Notes: generated by a model from the letters alone, not told the origin. Positions 22,301-31,261 are shown, counted from the stretch's first letter. The stretch: DNA of 58,855 bases from Prochlorococcus sp. AG-424-P18 (GCA_003213235.1 QCNJ01000009.1:1-58855), one strand, 5' to 3'. A program made the numbers and translations.

Positions 22301-23525
22301 ATGCAAACAAATATTTTGACAAGCCTAATATTAAAGAAAAAAGAATGAGTATGTATGTTGGAACTATTTTTAAAAAAGATAATAGTGTGGAGATTAAAAC
22401 TATAAAAATAGAGCTAATTAAAAAGAATTTTGATGAAAAACTATCTTCAATTAAATTAAATCCAGAGAAAATAACTGCTCCAGGAATTGTATTGATCACT
22501 CCTTCGATAAAGTAATTAATTGATTTAATTCTGTTTTTTATAAAGCCTTTTCCAAAAACAAAAATCAATATAAAACTTGGTAAAAAAATTGCAAAAGTTG
22601 ATATAAATGAATACTTTAAAGCTTCATTTATTCCTCCGATTGAAAACCCTGCTTTATATCCAATAAAACTTGTAATTAATAAGACAGGCCCAGGTTTTAT
22701 TTGGCTAATCATTATTCCATCTATAAATTCATTATTTGTTAACCATCCTTGCGAGATAACATAATCACTCATAAGAGGAATGATTACTAATCCACCTCCA
22801 AAAATAAAAAGTCCCGATTTAAAGAAGAAAAAAAACAGATTAAGGTAATCTACTAAAAACTTTGAGGTTATAGACTCTCTTAAAAAATTATAAAACTTTG
22901 ATATATCTAAAAAGACCGAGCTAATCAAAAATGAGGTTGTTGAAAATATAGATAAAGGGACCAAGCTATAAAAAATATTTTTGAATTTCTTTAAAAATAT
23001 ATTTATCAATCCTGCAATACTAAGAATTGTTATGAGTGGAAATTGAATACTATTATATTTAGCAAATATAAGTAGAAATAATATTGAGCTGGAGAATAAT
23101 ATTCGATCAAACTTTAATCTTTTTTTTAATAGAACTAATGAGAATGAAAAAATTATCCCTGCAATAATAGGCGGATTAAAATAAATTAAATCTGTTAAGA
23201 ATTTTGATCCAGAACCAATTTGCCAAAAAAAACTAAGAGCTAATACTGAAATGAATCCTGGGATAATGAAACTTATACCTGATATCAATCCACCAAGATA
23301 ACCATTGATTTTAAGACCTATATATATTGCCAATTGAGTAGATATTGGTCCTGGAAGTATTTGACATAATCCAATACCTTTTTCAAAAGATTGATTTGAT
23401 ATCAATTTTTTATTATTTATAAGTTCATCTTCGAATAAGGAAATATGAGCATAGGGTCCTCCAAAACTTAAAATACCAATTTTTAGGAAAGTTTTTGCAA
23501 GTTCAATTAAGGATATTTTTGCCAT
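22299..23525 (-). CDS. chrA: chromate transporter family protein ChrA, 408 aa
   Basis: Two homologous CHR halves of membrane helices are visible. The first has [38 protein letters not shown] and [16 protein letters not shown]. The second has [36 protein letters not shown] and [10 protein letters not shown]. ChrA proteins export chromate and can handle sulfate-like oxyanions. Here it sits downstream of arsJ on the same strand, 30 bases apart, so it may belong to the arsenate-response unit. The actual substrate in Prochlorococcus is unproven. Confidence 0.88.
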   Translation of the reverse strand: MAKISLIELAKTFLKIGILSFGGPYAHISLFEDELINNKKLISNQSFEKGIGLCQILPGPISTQLAIYIGLKINGYLGGLISGISFIIPGFISVLALSFFWQIGSGSKFLTDLIYFNPPIIAGIIFSFSLVLLKKRLKFDRILFSSSILFLLIFAKYNSIQFPLITILSIAGLINIFLKKFKNIFYSLVPLSIFSTTSFLISSVFLDISKFYNFLRESITSKFLVDYLNLFFFFFKSGLFIFGGGLVIIPLMSDYVISQGWLTNNEFIDGIMISQIKPGPVLLITSFIGYKAGFSIGGINEALKYSFISTFAIFLPSFILIFVFGKGFIKNRIKSINYFIEGVINTIPGAVIFSGFNLIEDSFSSKFFLISSIFIVLISTLLSFLKIVPTYILILFSLILGLSKYLFA

Positions 23526-23555
23526 TAAAATATTCTAATTCCTAAAAATTAGTCT

Positions 23556-24815
23556 TTATGGAGCTGATAAGCTTTGTTTGATTGATGGTAATTTAAGACT
23601 CGAAATCCAAGATAAGAATATTAAAAGTGATGAAAAATAAAGACAATATTGAAGACCAATACTCGGATTTCTCCCAATCATAAATAGTAAGCCAGATAGT
23701 AATGTTCCAACTAGTCTTCCAGCAGCATTTGCCATGTAATAGAAGCCAACATTTAAACTGACTTTTTCATTATCAGAGTAGGCCAAAATCATATAAGAAT
23801 GTGTAGAGGAATTCATTGCAAAAACAAATCCAAAAATAGTAAGTCCTAAAATTATTGCTATTGATGGAGAACTTTCTCTCCATAATGCGACTCCTATCAA
23901 AGATGGTATTACCATTAATACGGCACTCCAAAATTGGATAGCTTTACGATCTGGACTTTCTTTCTGGCCCCATATCTTTCTAATTGCTGGAGCAGAAGCC
24001 TGAACAATTCCATAACCTATTACCCAGGCCCCAAGAAATAATCCTATTTCCATGTAGTCCCAACCAAATGCCATATCTAGGAATACTGGAAGAGCTACAA
24101 CAAACCAAACATCTCTTGCTCCAAAAAGAAAGAATCTTGCTGCAGAAAGAATATTTATGGCATTTGATTTTGAAAAAAGATCATTAAAAGCTGGTTTGGT
24201 TTTCATCTTGCCAATTTCTCCAGGTAAAATTAATGTCAATAAAAAGGCTAAGCAGAGTCCAAAACCCATAATTCCTACAGCATTATTGAATCCAAATAAC
24301 TTATATAAAAGTCCACCCAAGAAAAAACCAACTCCCTTAAGAGCATTTTTAGATCCAGTTAAAATAGCAACCCATTTAAAAAGTTGTTTTTGGCCAGTAT
24401 CATTGCCATCATTTTTCTCTGGGACTACTGTCTTAACAGCACTTTTAGCACTCATTTTGTTTAAATCTTTTGCTATTCCACTAACTGCTTGAGCAACCAT
24501 AACGTATGCGACACTAAAAATTACCGGCCAATCTTCCTTAACTGGAATAAGCATAAAAAGAGCGATGATTTGCAGGATAGTCCCAATCCATAAAGTAAGC
24601 CTTAATCCATATCTTGCTCCTATCCAGCCACCATAAAGATTAGTAATTATTCCAAAAAACTCATAAAAAAGGAAAAGTAAAGCAATTTGTAGAGTTGTGT
24701 AACCTAGCTCATGAAAGTGACCAACAACTAATAATCTTAATGCGCCGTCAGTAAGCGTGAACGCCCAATAGTTTGCTGTTACAACACTATATTGTTGAAT
24801 ATTAGATAAATTCAT
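23556..24815 (-). CDS. arsJ: organoarsenical efflux MFS permease ArsJ, 419 aa
   Basis: A 12-helix MFS protein beginning near NYWAFTLTDGALRLLVVGHFHELGY and FYEFFGIITNLYGGWIGARYGL, the diagnostic ArsJ segments. It follows a GAPDH gene by 11 bases. In the known pathway the GAPDH partner makes 1-arseno-3-phosphoglycerate from arsenate and ArsJ exports it, after which it breaks down outside the cell. Location beside the phosphate genes fits, since arsenate enters through phosphate transport. Confidence 0.88.
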   Translation of the reverse strand: MNLSNIQQYSVVTANYWAFTLTDGALRLLVVGHFHELGYTTLQIALLFLFYEFFGIITNLYGGWIGARYGLRLTLWIGTILQIIALFMLIPVKEDWPVIFSVAYVMVAQAVSGIAKDLNKMSAKSAVKTVVPEKNDGNDTGQKQLFKWVAILTGSKNALKGVGFFLGGLLYKLFGFNNAVGIMGFGLCLAFLLTLILPGEIGKMKTKPAFNDLFSKSNAINILSAARFFLFGARDVWFVVALPVFLDMAFGWDYMEIGLFLGAWVIGYGIVQASAPAIRKIWGQKESPDRKAIQFWSAVLMVIPSLIGVALWRESSPSIAIILGLTIFGFVFAMNSSTHSYMILAYSDNEKVSLNVGFYYMANAAGRLVGTLLSGLLFMIGRNPSIGLQYCLYFSSLLIFLSWISSLKLPSIKQSLSAP

Positions 24816-24826
24816 AAAGACATAAA

Positions 24827-25852
24827 TTAAATCTCTTTTTTGATTACATATTCAGTAAGATCTGCAAGTCTGCAGCTGTAACCCCACTCGTTGTCATACC
24901 AAGCGTATATCTTTAATAAATTTGAATTAACAACCATCGTTGATAAACTATCAACTATTGAACTTCTAGAGTCATTTACATAATCTGCAGAAACTAAAGG
25001 TCTTTCTTCGTAGCCAAGAATTCCTTTTAAATAAGTTTCTGAAGCTTCCTTTAGTGCCATATTCACTTGTTCAGTTGTCACTTCTTTATTTAATTCAAAA
25101 ACTGCATCTGTTAAAGAACCATTAAGTAGAGGAACTCTTACTGCATGTCCATTTAATTTTCCTTTTAATTCTGGAAAGATCTCAGCGATAGCTTTAGCAG
25201 ATCCAGTGGTAGTAGGTATTAAACTTTGCATACATCCTCTTGCTCTCCTCAGATCACTTTTATAAAAATCTACAGGAACTTGAGTGTTCGTTACATCGTG
25301 AATAGTTGTAATAGCACCGTGTTTAATAGAAAAATTTTCATTAATTACCTTTACTATCGGAGCTAAACAATTTGTAGTGCAGGATGCTGCAGTTACTAAT
25401 TTATGTTTGGTAGGGTCATAAAGACTTTGATTTATACCGTAAACTATATTCAGTGATTCAGCTTCTGCAACAATTCCTTTGACTGGACAAGCTACTATTA
25501 CTCTTTTCATCCCAAGAGTATCAAAATAGGGATTTAGTTTGTCTGGCTTTTTATTCTTTCCTGTACATTCCAAAATAATATCTACAGAAGATTTTTCCCA
25601 AGGAACATCAAGGTAATTTTTAAAAGATGTGTAGGTTAATTCCTTTCCATCAATTATTATTTCTTCTTCTTTAACCTTTATATCTTTCACCCATCTACCA
25701 TGGACTGAATCGAATTCGAGTAAATGCGCAGCAGCATTCGAATCTCCTGCTATCTCATTTATATGAGTTATTTCTATATCAGCTCTATCCCATAATGCTC
25801 TGAAAACTAATCTGCCAATTCTTCCAAAACCATTAATTCCAATTTTCATCAC
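24827..25852 (-). CDS. gap1: ArsJ-associated glyceraldehyde-3-phosphate dehydrogenase, 341 aa
   Basis: The NAD-binding [16 protein letters not shown] is at residues 4-20. The catalytic C158 lies in AASCTTNC and H185 in TIHDVTNTQ, and the C-terminal [15 protein letters not shown] is complete. It is of normal GAPDH length. The operon with arsJ and the divergent arsR suggest the dedicated arsenate-detoxifying paralogue rather than the Calvin-cycle enzyme, which is normally a separate gene (gap2). The start may be the first or second Met. Confidence 0.93.
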   Translation of the reverse strand: MMKIGINGFGRIGRLVFRALWDRADIEITHINEIAGDSNAAAHLLEFDSVHGRWVKDIKVKEEEIIIDGKELTYTSFKNYLDVPWEKSSVDIILECTGKNKKPDKLNPYFDTLGMKRVIVACPVKGIVAEAESLNIVYGINQSLYDPTKHKLVTAASCTTNCLAPIVKVINENFSIKHGAITTIHDVTNTQVPVDFYKSDLRRARGCMQSLIPTTTGSAKAIAEIFPELKGKLNGHAVRVPLLNGSLTDAVFELNKEVTTEQVNMALKEASETYLKGILGYEERPLVSADYVNDSRSSIVDSLSTMVVNSNLLKIYAWYDNEWGYSCRLADLTEYVIKKEI

Positions 25853-25873
25853 TGTTGAAATTTTCTATATTAA

Positions 25874-25897
25874 TTATACATCAAAATATTTTGATGT
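25874..25897. promoter_or_regulatory. 24-bp perfect palindrome, likely ArsR operator
   Basis: ATACATCAAAAT-ATTTTGATGTAT is self-complementary over all 24 bases. It lies in the divergent gap1/arsR interval, 22 bases from the gap1 start. ArsR/SmtB repressors bind palindromes of this size with ATCAA/TTGAT half-sites and release them when As(III) binds. Confidence 0.8.
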
Positions 25898-25967
25898 ATC
25901 AAGTTGTTTTGATTAATTAAATCTTTTTTATTTAAGCTATATTTAGGAAAATTTAATTACTTTAAAA

Positions 25968-26288
25968 TTGTTAAAAAATATTAGCAAAGTAAAAAAAGAA
26001 GATATATCTAAGTTGATGGTTTCATTTTCTGATCCTTTTAGGCTAGAAATAATAGACCTAATGATGGAGGGAGAAGTTTGTGTTTGCGATATTATGAAAT
26101 TAACTAAGTTATCTCAATCCAGAATTTCATATCACATAAAAATTTTGAAGGAAGCTGGTCTTATCTCAGACAGACAAGAAGGTAGATGGGTGTATTACAG
26201 CCTAAAGAAAGAAGCTCTCTTTTTGATCAAGGAATGGATAACTTCTTTGACAGATTATTCTTCAAATAAAAAACGTTGCTGCGAATAA
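25968..26288 (+). CDS. arsR: ArsR-family repressor, 106 aa
   Basis: A winged-helix ArsR protein with DPFRLEIIDLMMEGEVCVCDIM, the recognition helix LSQSRISYHIKILKEAGL and the wing EGRWVYYSL. Cys38 and Cys40 (CVC) plus C-terminal CC (104-105) can bind As(III). The frame opens at TTG 25968; the first ATG in frame would remove 16 residues and cut the first helix. It is divergent from gap1-arsJ-chrA with a palindrome between, so it probably represses them until arsenic is present. Confidence 0.9.
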   Translation: MLKNISKVKKEDISKLMVSFSDPFRLEIIDLMMEGEVCVCDIMKLTKLSQSRISYHIKILKEAGLISDRQEGRWVYYSLKKEALFLIKEWITSLTDYSSNKKRCCE

Positions 26289-26306
26289 ATTATATTTTAG
26301 ATTTTA

Positions 26307-26513
26307 TTAATTAACTTCTGATTCCCTGTCATAAGTCATTCCTGTTTGTTCCATCCACTCAGCTTTAGTTTTGCAATTTTGTTTGTGATTAAAGATGTGA
26401 AAACCTTCAATAATAATCATTATGGATAGAAGCAAAACAGGAATAAAATATACAGGTGAAGATATTACTTCTTTATATTTGATTTGAGCTATGAATTCCC
26501 TGTATTTAAACAT
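26307..26513 (-). CDS. single-pass membrane protein, 68 aa
   Basis: A short cytosolic head is followed by one transmembrane helix (residues 20-40, VYFIPVLLLSIMIIIEGFHIF). The tail has one Cys and KTKAEWMEQTGMTYDRES. It is convergent with arsR; no family is recognised. The tail looks like a small conserved motif rather than random sequence. Confidence 0.6.
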   Translation of the reverse strand: MFKYREFIAQIKYKEVISSPVYFIPVLLLSIMIIIEGFHIFNHKQNCKTKAEWMEQTGMTYDRESEVN

Positions 26514-26650
26514 CTCCTTAGTTTTTATTTAATAAATAATATTCACCTATGGTTAAGTAAAGTTAAAGAAAAAATCTTTATAAACAATTTAATAATTCAT
26601 ATATTCTTAATTTTTTAATGCTAAAAGATAAATAAATTTAAATATAAAAA

Positions 26651-27247
26651 ATGTTGAGTAATTTTGAAGCTGCTGTTGAAGCAGCATTAATTAGAAAAGA
26701 AATTTCAAGCAAAGAAATAGCTGATGAGAATAGATCTGGACAAAGAGGAAATAATTTTGAATTAAAAAATTCAAATGGGAAAGTAGTAAGCAGAATATCT
26801 ATGGAAAGAGTAGAACAATTAAAAGATCCAGAAACACTAGAACAAGCAAAAGAAGCCGCAAAGCCAAAACCAGTAATACCAAAAGAAGAACTTGAAGCAC
26901 AAGCTAAGGCGGAAAGAGATGCCTTAATAGAAAAGAAAAAAGCAGAGGAAGCTGCCTTCCTCAATATGCTTAAGGAAAAAGGTATTAAGCGATGGGACTA
27001 TAAACATTTAAGATTAGATTACAAAGGAAGAGGTATAACCCAAGAGATAAATTTACTTGATATTGATGGAGAAAGAGTTAGAGGCTGGTCAGATAATTTC
27101 TCCTCTAAAGAAGTTCCATCATTGCCCGAAATCTTAAATAAATTAGGAGATGATGGTTGGGAAATGATTTCTCACGTAGTTAATCAAGATTTAGCTGCAA
27201 ACGGAACCACGATGCATTACTACAACTTTAAAAGAGAAAAATTATGA
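26651..27247 (+). CDS. two-part protein with DUF4177-like C-terminus, 198 aa
   Basis: Residues 1-110 are a charged, Ala/Glu/Lys-rich region with a long coiled-coil helix (EELEAQAKAERDALIEKKKAEEA). Residues about 118-198 form a beta-rich domain with LPEILNKLGDDGWEMISHVV and a final MHYYNFKREKL, the shape of DUF4177 domains. It is soluble, with function unknown. Its TGA overlaps the start of the next gene. Confidence 0.65.
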   Translation: MLSNFEAAVEAALIRKEISSKEIADENRSGQRGNNFELKNSNGKVVSRISMERVEQLKDPETLEQAKEAAKPKPVIPKEELEAQAKAERDALIEKKKAEEAAFLNMLKEKGIKRWDYKHLRLDYKGRGITQEINLLDIDGERVRGWSDNFSSKEVPSLPEILNKLGDDGWEMISHVVNQDLAANGTTMHYYNFKREKL

Positions 27248-27390
27248 AGGATGATTTCAAAGAATTTGTAGATAATTACAAAAAAGATCCAGAAAAATCT
27301 AAACAACAAAAACTGGCAAAATTAAATAGAAAAAAAAATAAACCAATTAAAAATTTCTTTAATTTCAGATTTTGGGAATGGATGGGCTAA
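27244..27390 (+). CDS. hypothetical basic protein, 48 aa
   Basis: ATG at 27244 overlaps the upstream TGA. The product begins MKDDFKEFVDNYKKDPEKSK, is very Lys/Asn-rich and ends in an aromatic FFNFRFWEWMG that could insert into a membrane surface. Its TAA abuts the next ATG with no gap. No family is recognised. Confidence 0.55.
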   Translation: MKDDFKEFVDNYKKDPEKSKQQKLAKLNRKKNKPIKNFFNFRFWEWMG

Positions 27391-27423
27391 ATGAAACGCT
27401 TACTACTTGCACCACTTGATTAG
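27391..27423 (+). pseudogene. decayed MKRL gene start, 10 codons
   Basis: ATGAAACGCTTA begins MKRLLLAPLD and then stops. It abuts the stop of the gene before it (TAAATG). The next gene starts 3 bases after. The first 12 bases equal those of 6036 and 27729, so it looks like a stranded signal-peptide start or a tiny coupling ORF. Confidence 0.4.
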
Positions 27424-27426
27424 ATT

Positions 27427-27726
27427 ATGAAATCTGAAGATATAACAGCTATTGCAAGTACAATTATTGCACTAACTTTATTAATAGGAACTGTTGTCTA
27501 TTTTCAAAAAGAAGGGGAGAAAAAGCGCTTAAGGAAAGAAAGGATAGAACAAATGCAATTAAATATGAGAAAAGAAAAGGAAAGACTACTACGTGAACAG
27601 GGTGATAGAAAAAGATATCAAAAATATCGAGAAGATATATCTGATTGTAGAGGTATGGCATGGGGAGATACAGCAAAATATAAAGCTTGTATGACACAAA
27701 AAGGATATTCAGAAAGTAAGCATTAA
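27427..27726 (+). CDS. membrane-anchored coiled-coil protein, 99 aa
   Basis: One transmembrane helix at residues 7-26 (IAS...LIGTVVYF) is followed by a long basic/acidic coiled coil (about 28-70) and a short domain with SDCRGMAWGDTAKYKACMTQKGY, in which two Cys could bond. The C-terminal pattern C-x3-W-x8-C-x4-G recalls small conserved domains of Prochlorococcus secreted proteins. Role unknown. Confidence 0.6.
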   Translation: MKSEDITAIASTIIALTLLIGTVVYFQKEGEKKRLRKERIEQMQLNMRKEKERLLREQGDRKRYQKYREDISDCRGMAWGDTAKYKACMTQKGYSESKH

Positions 27727-27728
27727 AA

Positions 27729-28034
27729 ATGAAACGCTTACAACTACCTAAAGATAAAATTCCTCGGCTAGTTTTCAATATTGCTTTAATTATTATTTGG
27801 TTGGCATTAGGTAGCCTTTTTCAAGTGCAAGTATTGCTTTCAAAATTAACTAATTCAATCTTTTTCTTCTTTGCAGGTGTAATGGCAAAATTTGGGGTTT
27901 CTTTATATTACGGAGAATTTTTCTACAAATCTATTGAGTCAATTTTTGTATGGACTCCAATAATTTTAGTCTCTTGGTACATCTGGAATGGCAAGATCAA
28001 ACTTAGACCAAAAATAACTAGATCAAAAGATTAA
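27729..28034 (+). CDS. small membrane protein with MKRL start, 101 aa
   Basis: MKRLQLPKDKIPRLVFNIAL opens a protein with about two to three transmembrane helices (residues 13-32, 38-58 and 71-85) and a basic C-terminus (KIKLRPKITRSKD). It starts 2 bases after the previous stop and shares the ATGAAACGCTTA start. No family recognised. It is the last gene before tRNA-Pro. Confidence 0.6.
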   Translation: MKRLQLPKDKIPRLVFNIALIIIWLALGSLFQVQVLLSKLTNSIFFFFAGVMAKFGVSLYYGEFFYKSIESIFVWTPIILVSWYIWNGKIKLRPKITRSKD

Positions 28035-28039
28035 TAGAT

Positions 28040-28066
28040 AAAAAAAGGGGCGACAGAAAACCCCTT
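28040..28066 (-). terminator. terminator downstream of tRNA-Pro
   Basis: On the minus strand AAGGGG and CCCCTT pair around a 10-nt loop and run into seven T residues, 150 bases after the tRNA-Pro 3' end. The first strand shares GGGGCGACAG with the tRNA, which I treat as coincidence or a possible attachment-site relic. Confidence 0.65.
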
Positions 28067-28217
28067 GATAGTTACGCCAAGTCGGGCAGAACTTAAACCC
28101 TGACTTAGTTCTAAAAATATGCCAATTATTCTGAAGAAAATATCTTTTGGGCACTTTTTGGGCACTCTACTTTTTAGGGTAAATATATTATTAGCTGAGA
28201 CTTACTGCTATAACTGA

Positions 28218-28291
28218 TCGGGGCGACAGGATTCGAACCTGCGACCTAGTGCTCCCAAAGCACCCGCGCTACCAAGCTGCGCCACGCCCCG
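28218..28291 (-). tRNA. tRNA-Pro (anticodon TGG)
   Basis: The minus strand folds as a 74-nt cloverleaf: acceptor CGGGGCG/CGCCCCG, D arm GCGC..GCGC, anticodon loop TTTGGGA (TGG) and T arm GCAGGTTCGAATCCTGT. No CCA is encoded. It borders the accessory zone of small genes on its 3' side, the usual position of genomic islands in Prochlorococcus. Confidence 0.96.
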
Positions 28292-28545
28292 CTCATAAGA
28301 TCTTAGATCATAATAGTCATCTATAAAAGACTAAATTTCTAAATTTTTTATAAAAAATCACTTTTTGAAGCTGCTAAATTACTTTTTAAGCTTTTTTTAA
28401 AAGAAATATTATTGTTTTTCTCTTTTCCTCATTACAAACTTTAGAAAAATAATCTCTTATTCTAATATTTGTCATCCAATAGAAATATCTAAGTATTAAA
28501 TTCTATGGAGGAATTATTATCAAAATATTATTTGGATTTTGTTGG

Positions 28546-29058
28546 ATGGAAAAATTAGAGAGTTTGATTAAGACATATTATGATTTCCCAAAAAAAGGTA
28601 TTGCTTTCAAAGACTTACTTGGGATAATTCAAGATTCAGAAGTCTTTAGAGAACTTATTCTCAGAATGTCATCAAATCAAGTAATTAAAAATTCTGAGGC
28701 AATAATCTCAATAGAGGCTAGAGGATTTATTTTTGGCTCAGCAATTTCGTTTCAGGCATCTAAACCAATGATAGTTGCTAGAAAACCAGGGAAACTCCCT
28801 GGGGAAATATATCAAGAACATTACAGCTTAGAGTATGGAAATAATTCTCTTTCTGTAGGGAAAGAGGCTCTTGAGAAATTTAGTTCATATGCAATTGTCG
28901 ATGACCTTCTTGCTACAGGTGGTACAGCTGATTGTGTAGCTAGATTAATTAATAAGAGTGGTAAGAAAGTTTCTGGCTTGTTAACTGTTGTTGAACTTAT
29001 TGAACTGAATGGAAGGTTAAGATTTGATTTTCCAGTAGAAACAATACTTTCAATATAA
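28546..29058 (+). CDS. apt: adenine phosphoribosyltransferase, 170 aa
   Basis: It converts adenine and PRPP into AMP (purine salvage). The PRPP loop is AIVDDLLATGGTADC (about 122-136). The hood and dimer region has IEARGFIFGSAISF and RKPGKLPGEIYQEHYSLEYG. It is of normal family length and starts at ATG 28546 (MEKLESLIKTYYDFPKKGI). A 17-codon frame begins 41 bases upstream with a better ribosome-binding context and overlaps the apt start; it may be a leader peptide. Confidence 0.95.
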   Translation: MEKLESLIKTYYDFPKKGIAFKDLLGIIQDSEVFRELILRMSSNQVIKNSEAIISIEARGFIFGSAISFQASKPMIVARKPGKLPGEIYQEHYSLEYGNNSLSVGKEALEKFSSYAIVDDLLATGGTADCVARLINKSGKKVSGLLTVVELIELNGRLRFDFPVETILSI

Positions 29059-29119
29059 AGATGCAAAATTTATAATTTTGTTTAAATATTGGAAATTTAC
29101 TCAATAATTATTTATTTGC

Positions 29120-29224
29120 TTATATAAGACCCATCGTGCCAGCTGTGAATCCTACTGCTAGAAAAAAAGCGAATTCAGTTAGATCTCTTGGCATAGAATT
29201 CACGAAAAGACTAATTTGAGTCAT
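29120..29224 (-). CDS. 34-residue conserved small membrane protein
   Basis: ATG at 29224 opens a 34-residue protein paralogous to 210-323. It has LFVNSMPRDLTEFAFFLAVG followed by TAG and a final GLI. One hydrophobic helix is likely. Conservation of the NS-x-P, DL-x-EF, VG-x-TAG pattern between two distant loci supports expression. Function unknown. Confidence 0.65.
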   Translation of the reverse strand: MTQISLFVNSMPRDLTEFAFFLAVGFTAGTMGLI

Positions 29225-29449
29225 TTTACCTTGTGCTCCTCAGGTTAATTTTTAAAAAAATATAACTAATTATTTTTTTTGTTGTCGTAAATCAAAGAGT
29301 TTTTTTCTTTTTTCTAAAGATTTCAGGAAAATAAAATTTAAAAGAAAATAATTTTAAAATGTTTATTAAAACTTTAAGCCAAATTAATCTACTGCTCAAA
29401 TTCTCTTTAAATGCTATATTTTTTACAATTATATTAAAAACAGGTATTT

Positions 29450-29614
29450 ATGGATTATAAAAAGAAATCCCTAAATAAACTTAATCAAAAGGAAAGCTAC
29501 GAGGAAATTGACACTAGGTTGGCGTCTGGATGGTACGTAGATGCAATTGATAATAAAAAGGAGAAAAAATACAAAACAAGAAAAGTTTCTTTCAAAATTT
29601 CCAAAAAGATATAA
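29450..29614 (+). CDS. hypothetical basic protein, 54 aa
   Basis: ATG at 29450 opens MDYKKKSLNKLNQKESYEEI, then DTRLASGWYVDAIDNKK and a Lys-rich tail ending SFKISKKI. It is small, soluble and basic. A partial GW-Y pattern may be a conserved core. No family is recognised. Confidence 0.55.
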   Translation: MDYKKKSLNKLNQKESYEEIDTRLASGWYVDAIDNKKEKKYKTRKVSFKISKKI

Positions 29615-29778
29615 TTTACAAAATCAAGAATTCATATCAAAAATACAAAATAAACAAACAAATATCTTAAAATTGACTGTACAAGTTAAGAAAGTGGCAC
29701 AAATTATCTAAGAATGTAGCCGTTAATACTTGATTTTGTATGCCAAAATACACTATCTTGAGGTGTACTTTAAATTTC

Positions 29779-29787
29779 GTGTGAGGA
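29779..29787 (+). promoter_or_regulatory. predicted Yfr1-binding site over porin ribosome-binding site
   Basis: GTGTGAGGA is exactly complementary to TCCTCACAC of the Yfr1 core (ACUCCUCACAC). It includes the Shine-Dalgarno GAGGA and ends 5 bases before the ATG. Yfr1 is known to block translation of porin mRNAs in MED4 through such sites. The Yfr1 gene is not in this window. Confidence 0.65.
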
Positions 29788-29792
29788 AATTT

Positions 29793-30881
29793 ATGAAGCT
29801 TTTCAAAAGCTTGCTCGTAGCTCCTGCAACATTAGGCCTTCTTGCGCCTATGGCAGCAACTGCGAACGAAGTCACTATTAATGACTTCAACGCTGCAGAA
29901 GAAATTGCAGTTACAAATAGCCGTGTAGACGGTCTAGAAGCTAGACTAAACAACTTTGAAGCAGGAAGTTTCTCAGAAACAACTGTTGCATCATTCAGCG
30001 TTGACGCTGTTTTAGGTTCTATAGACGGTAGTGCAACTGGCGAATCTACAAGTCTTGATTACCAATTTAACATTGGTTTATCAACAAGTTTCACAGGTGA
30101 AGATTCACTTGATATCGCTATTGACAGTGGTAGTGCAACTGCATCATCTATGGGTACAGCAATGGGTTTCGATACTGGAACTTCATTAGTAGTTGATGGT
30201 GTTACTTATACATTCCCTGTTGGTGGAGCAACAATGGTAGTTGGTGATGCAACTGACATTAGTGCTACATTTACAGGAGCTTGTGTTTATAGTTCATTCA
30301 CTGATTACACACCAGACGACTGTGGTACTGGTAACTCTTTAGGCGCAGGTGGTAAAGGTGTTGCCGCATCTATAGGTTATGAATTTGACAATGGATTTTC
30401 ACTAGCTGCTGGAATTTCATCTCCAAGTACTGAAATCGTAGGTGACAAATCTGACTTATACGGTCTTAATGCTGCTTATTCATCAGACACTTACGGATTA
30501 GCTATTGGATATGTTACTGATGATGGCGGATCAAAAAATGTCGACAGAACAGGCGAAGAGACAACAACCTGGGGTTTTCAAGGTTACTACAGTTTTGATT
30601 TAGCTGACTTAAGTGTTGGTTACGAAAGTCAAGAAAAAGCCGGAGTTGATAAAACTGGATACTTCGTTGGTTTAAGTTTCTCAGAAGTTGGACCTGGTTC
30701 AGTAAATGTTGCTGCTGCAACTAAATCACTATATAAGGATACTGAAACTGAGTACATGATATATGAGGCCTCTTACTCTTATCCAGTAAATGATGGTATG
30801 ACTATTACACCTGGTGTATTTATCACAGAGGGTACTACTGATGAAACAGGAGTAGCTGTTAAAGCTTCTTTCTCTTTCTAA
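29793..30881 (+). CDS. outer-membrane porin without SLH domain, 362 aa
   Basis: I choose ATG at 29793 (MKLFKSLLVAPATLGLLAPM, signal peptide cleaved near TANE) because GAGGAAA precedes it; the longer frame upstream lacks support. A short coiled coil (SRVDGLEARLNNFEAGSFSETT) leads into a beta-barrel with a C-terminal aromatic ending (VKASFSF). It resembles the phoE-type porin at 19590-20915 but lacks the SLH segment that normally anchors cyanobacterial porins to the cell wall. A terminator follows. Translation is probably repressed by Yfr1. Confidence 0.88.
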   Translation: MKLFKSLLVAPATLGLLAPMAATANEVTINDFNAAEEIAVTNSRVDGLEARLNNFEAGSFSETTVASFSVDAVLGSIDGSATGESTSLDYQFNIGLSTSFTGEDSLDIAIDSGSATASSMGTAMGFDTGTSLVVDGVTYTFPVGGATMVVGDATDISATFTGACVYSSFTDYTPDDCGTGNSLGAGGKGVAASIGYEFDNGFSLAAGISSPSTEIVGDKSDLYGLNAAYSSDTYGLAIGYVTDDGGSKNVDRTGEETTTWGFQGYYSFDLADLSVGYESQEKAGVDKTGYFVGLSFSEVGPGSVNVAAATKSLYKDTETEYMIYEASYSYPVNDGMTITPGVFITEGTTDETGVAVKASFSF

Positions 30882-30911
30882 TAGTTTAGATTAAAAAAAC
30901 TACACACAAAG

Positions 30912-30940
30912 AAAGATCTGCCTTACAGCAGATCTTTTTT
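30912..30940 (+). terminator. terminator of the second porin
   Basis: AAAGATCTGC (30912-30921) and GCAGATCTTT (30928-30937) form a 10-bp stem with a 6-nt loop and a T tail, 31 bases after the porin stop. Its sequence and layout resemble the terminator of the other porin. Confidence 0.92.
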
Positions 30941-31123
30941 AATTTATTTTTATAACATAGCCTATAAATATAGTATTAAGTATTGAAAATTATAAATTTC
31001 AGAATGAATTTATTCACATCAATCAATTTTATTTTTTAGTAAGTATTTTGAATTCAGAATTTAATATTTATTCGACTTTTTTGTTGTAGATTAATAATAA
31101 GAGAACATTTAGTTAATTTTAGA

Positions 31124-31261
31124 ATGCCCCCAATTTTTAAATGTTTAATTTGTCGCAAAGATATAGAAAGATCAATTAAAACATTTTGGAACAAAAAAGG
31201 ACATTTACTATGCTCAACTTGTCTAGATAATATTGATAAAAACTCTTCATATAAAATTTAG
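31124..31261 (+). CDS. zinc-ribbon-like microprotein, 45 aa
   Basis: ATG at 31124 opens MPPIFKCLICRKDIERSIKT and later has LLCSTCLDNIDKN. Two C-x2-C knuckles 23 residues apart fit a small zinc ribbon. It is short and soluble; a nucleic-acid or protein-binding role is only inference. It is isolated between the second porin and the second hli gene. Confidence 0.6.
   Translation: MPPIFKCLICRKDIERSIKTFWNKKGHLLCSTCLDNIDKNSSYKI

Noticed and set aside
28047..28056. 10-bp match to the tRNA-Pro 3' end as an attachment site
   Set aside because: It forms one arm of a good terminator hairpin, which explains it better; 10 bp is short.
28505..28558. 17-codon frame overlapping the apt start
   Set aside because: Could be a leader peptide, but no codon pattern or terminator supports attenuation.
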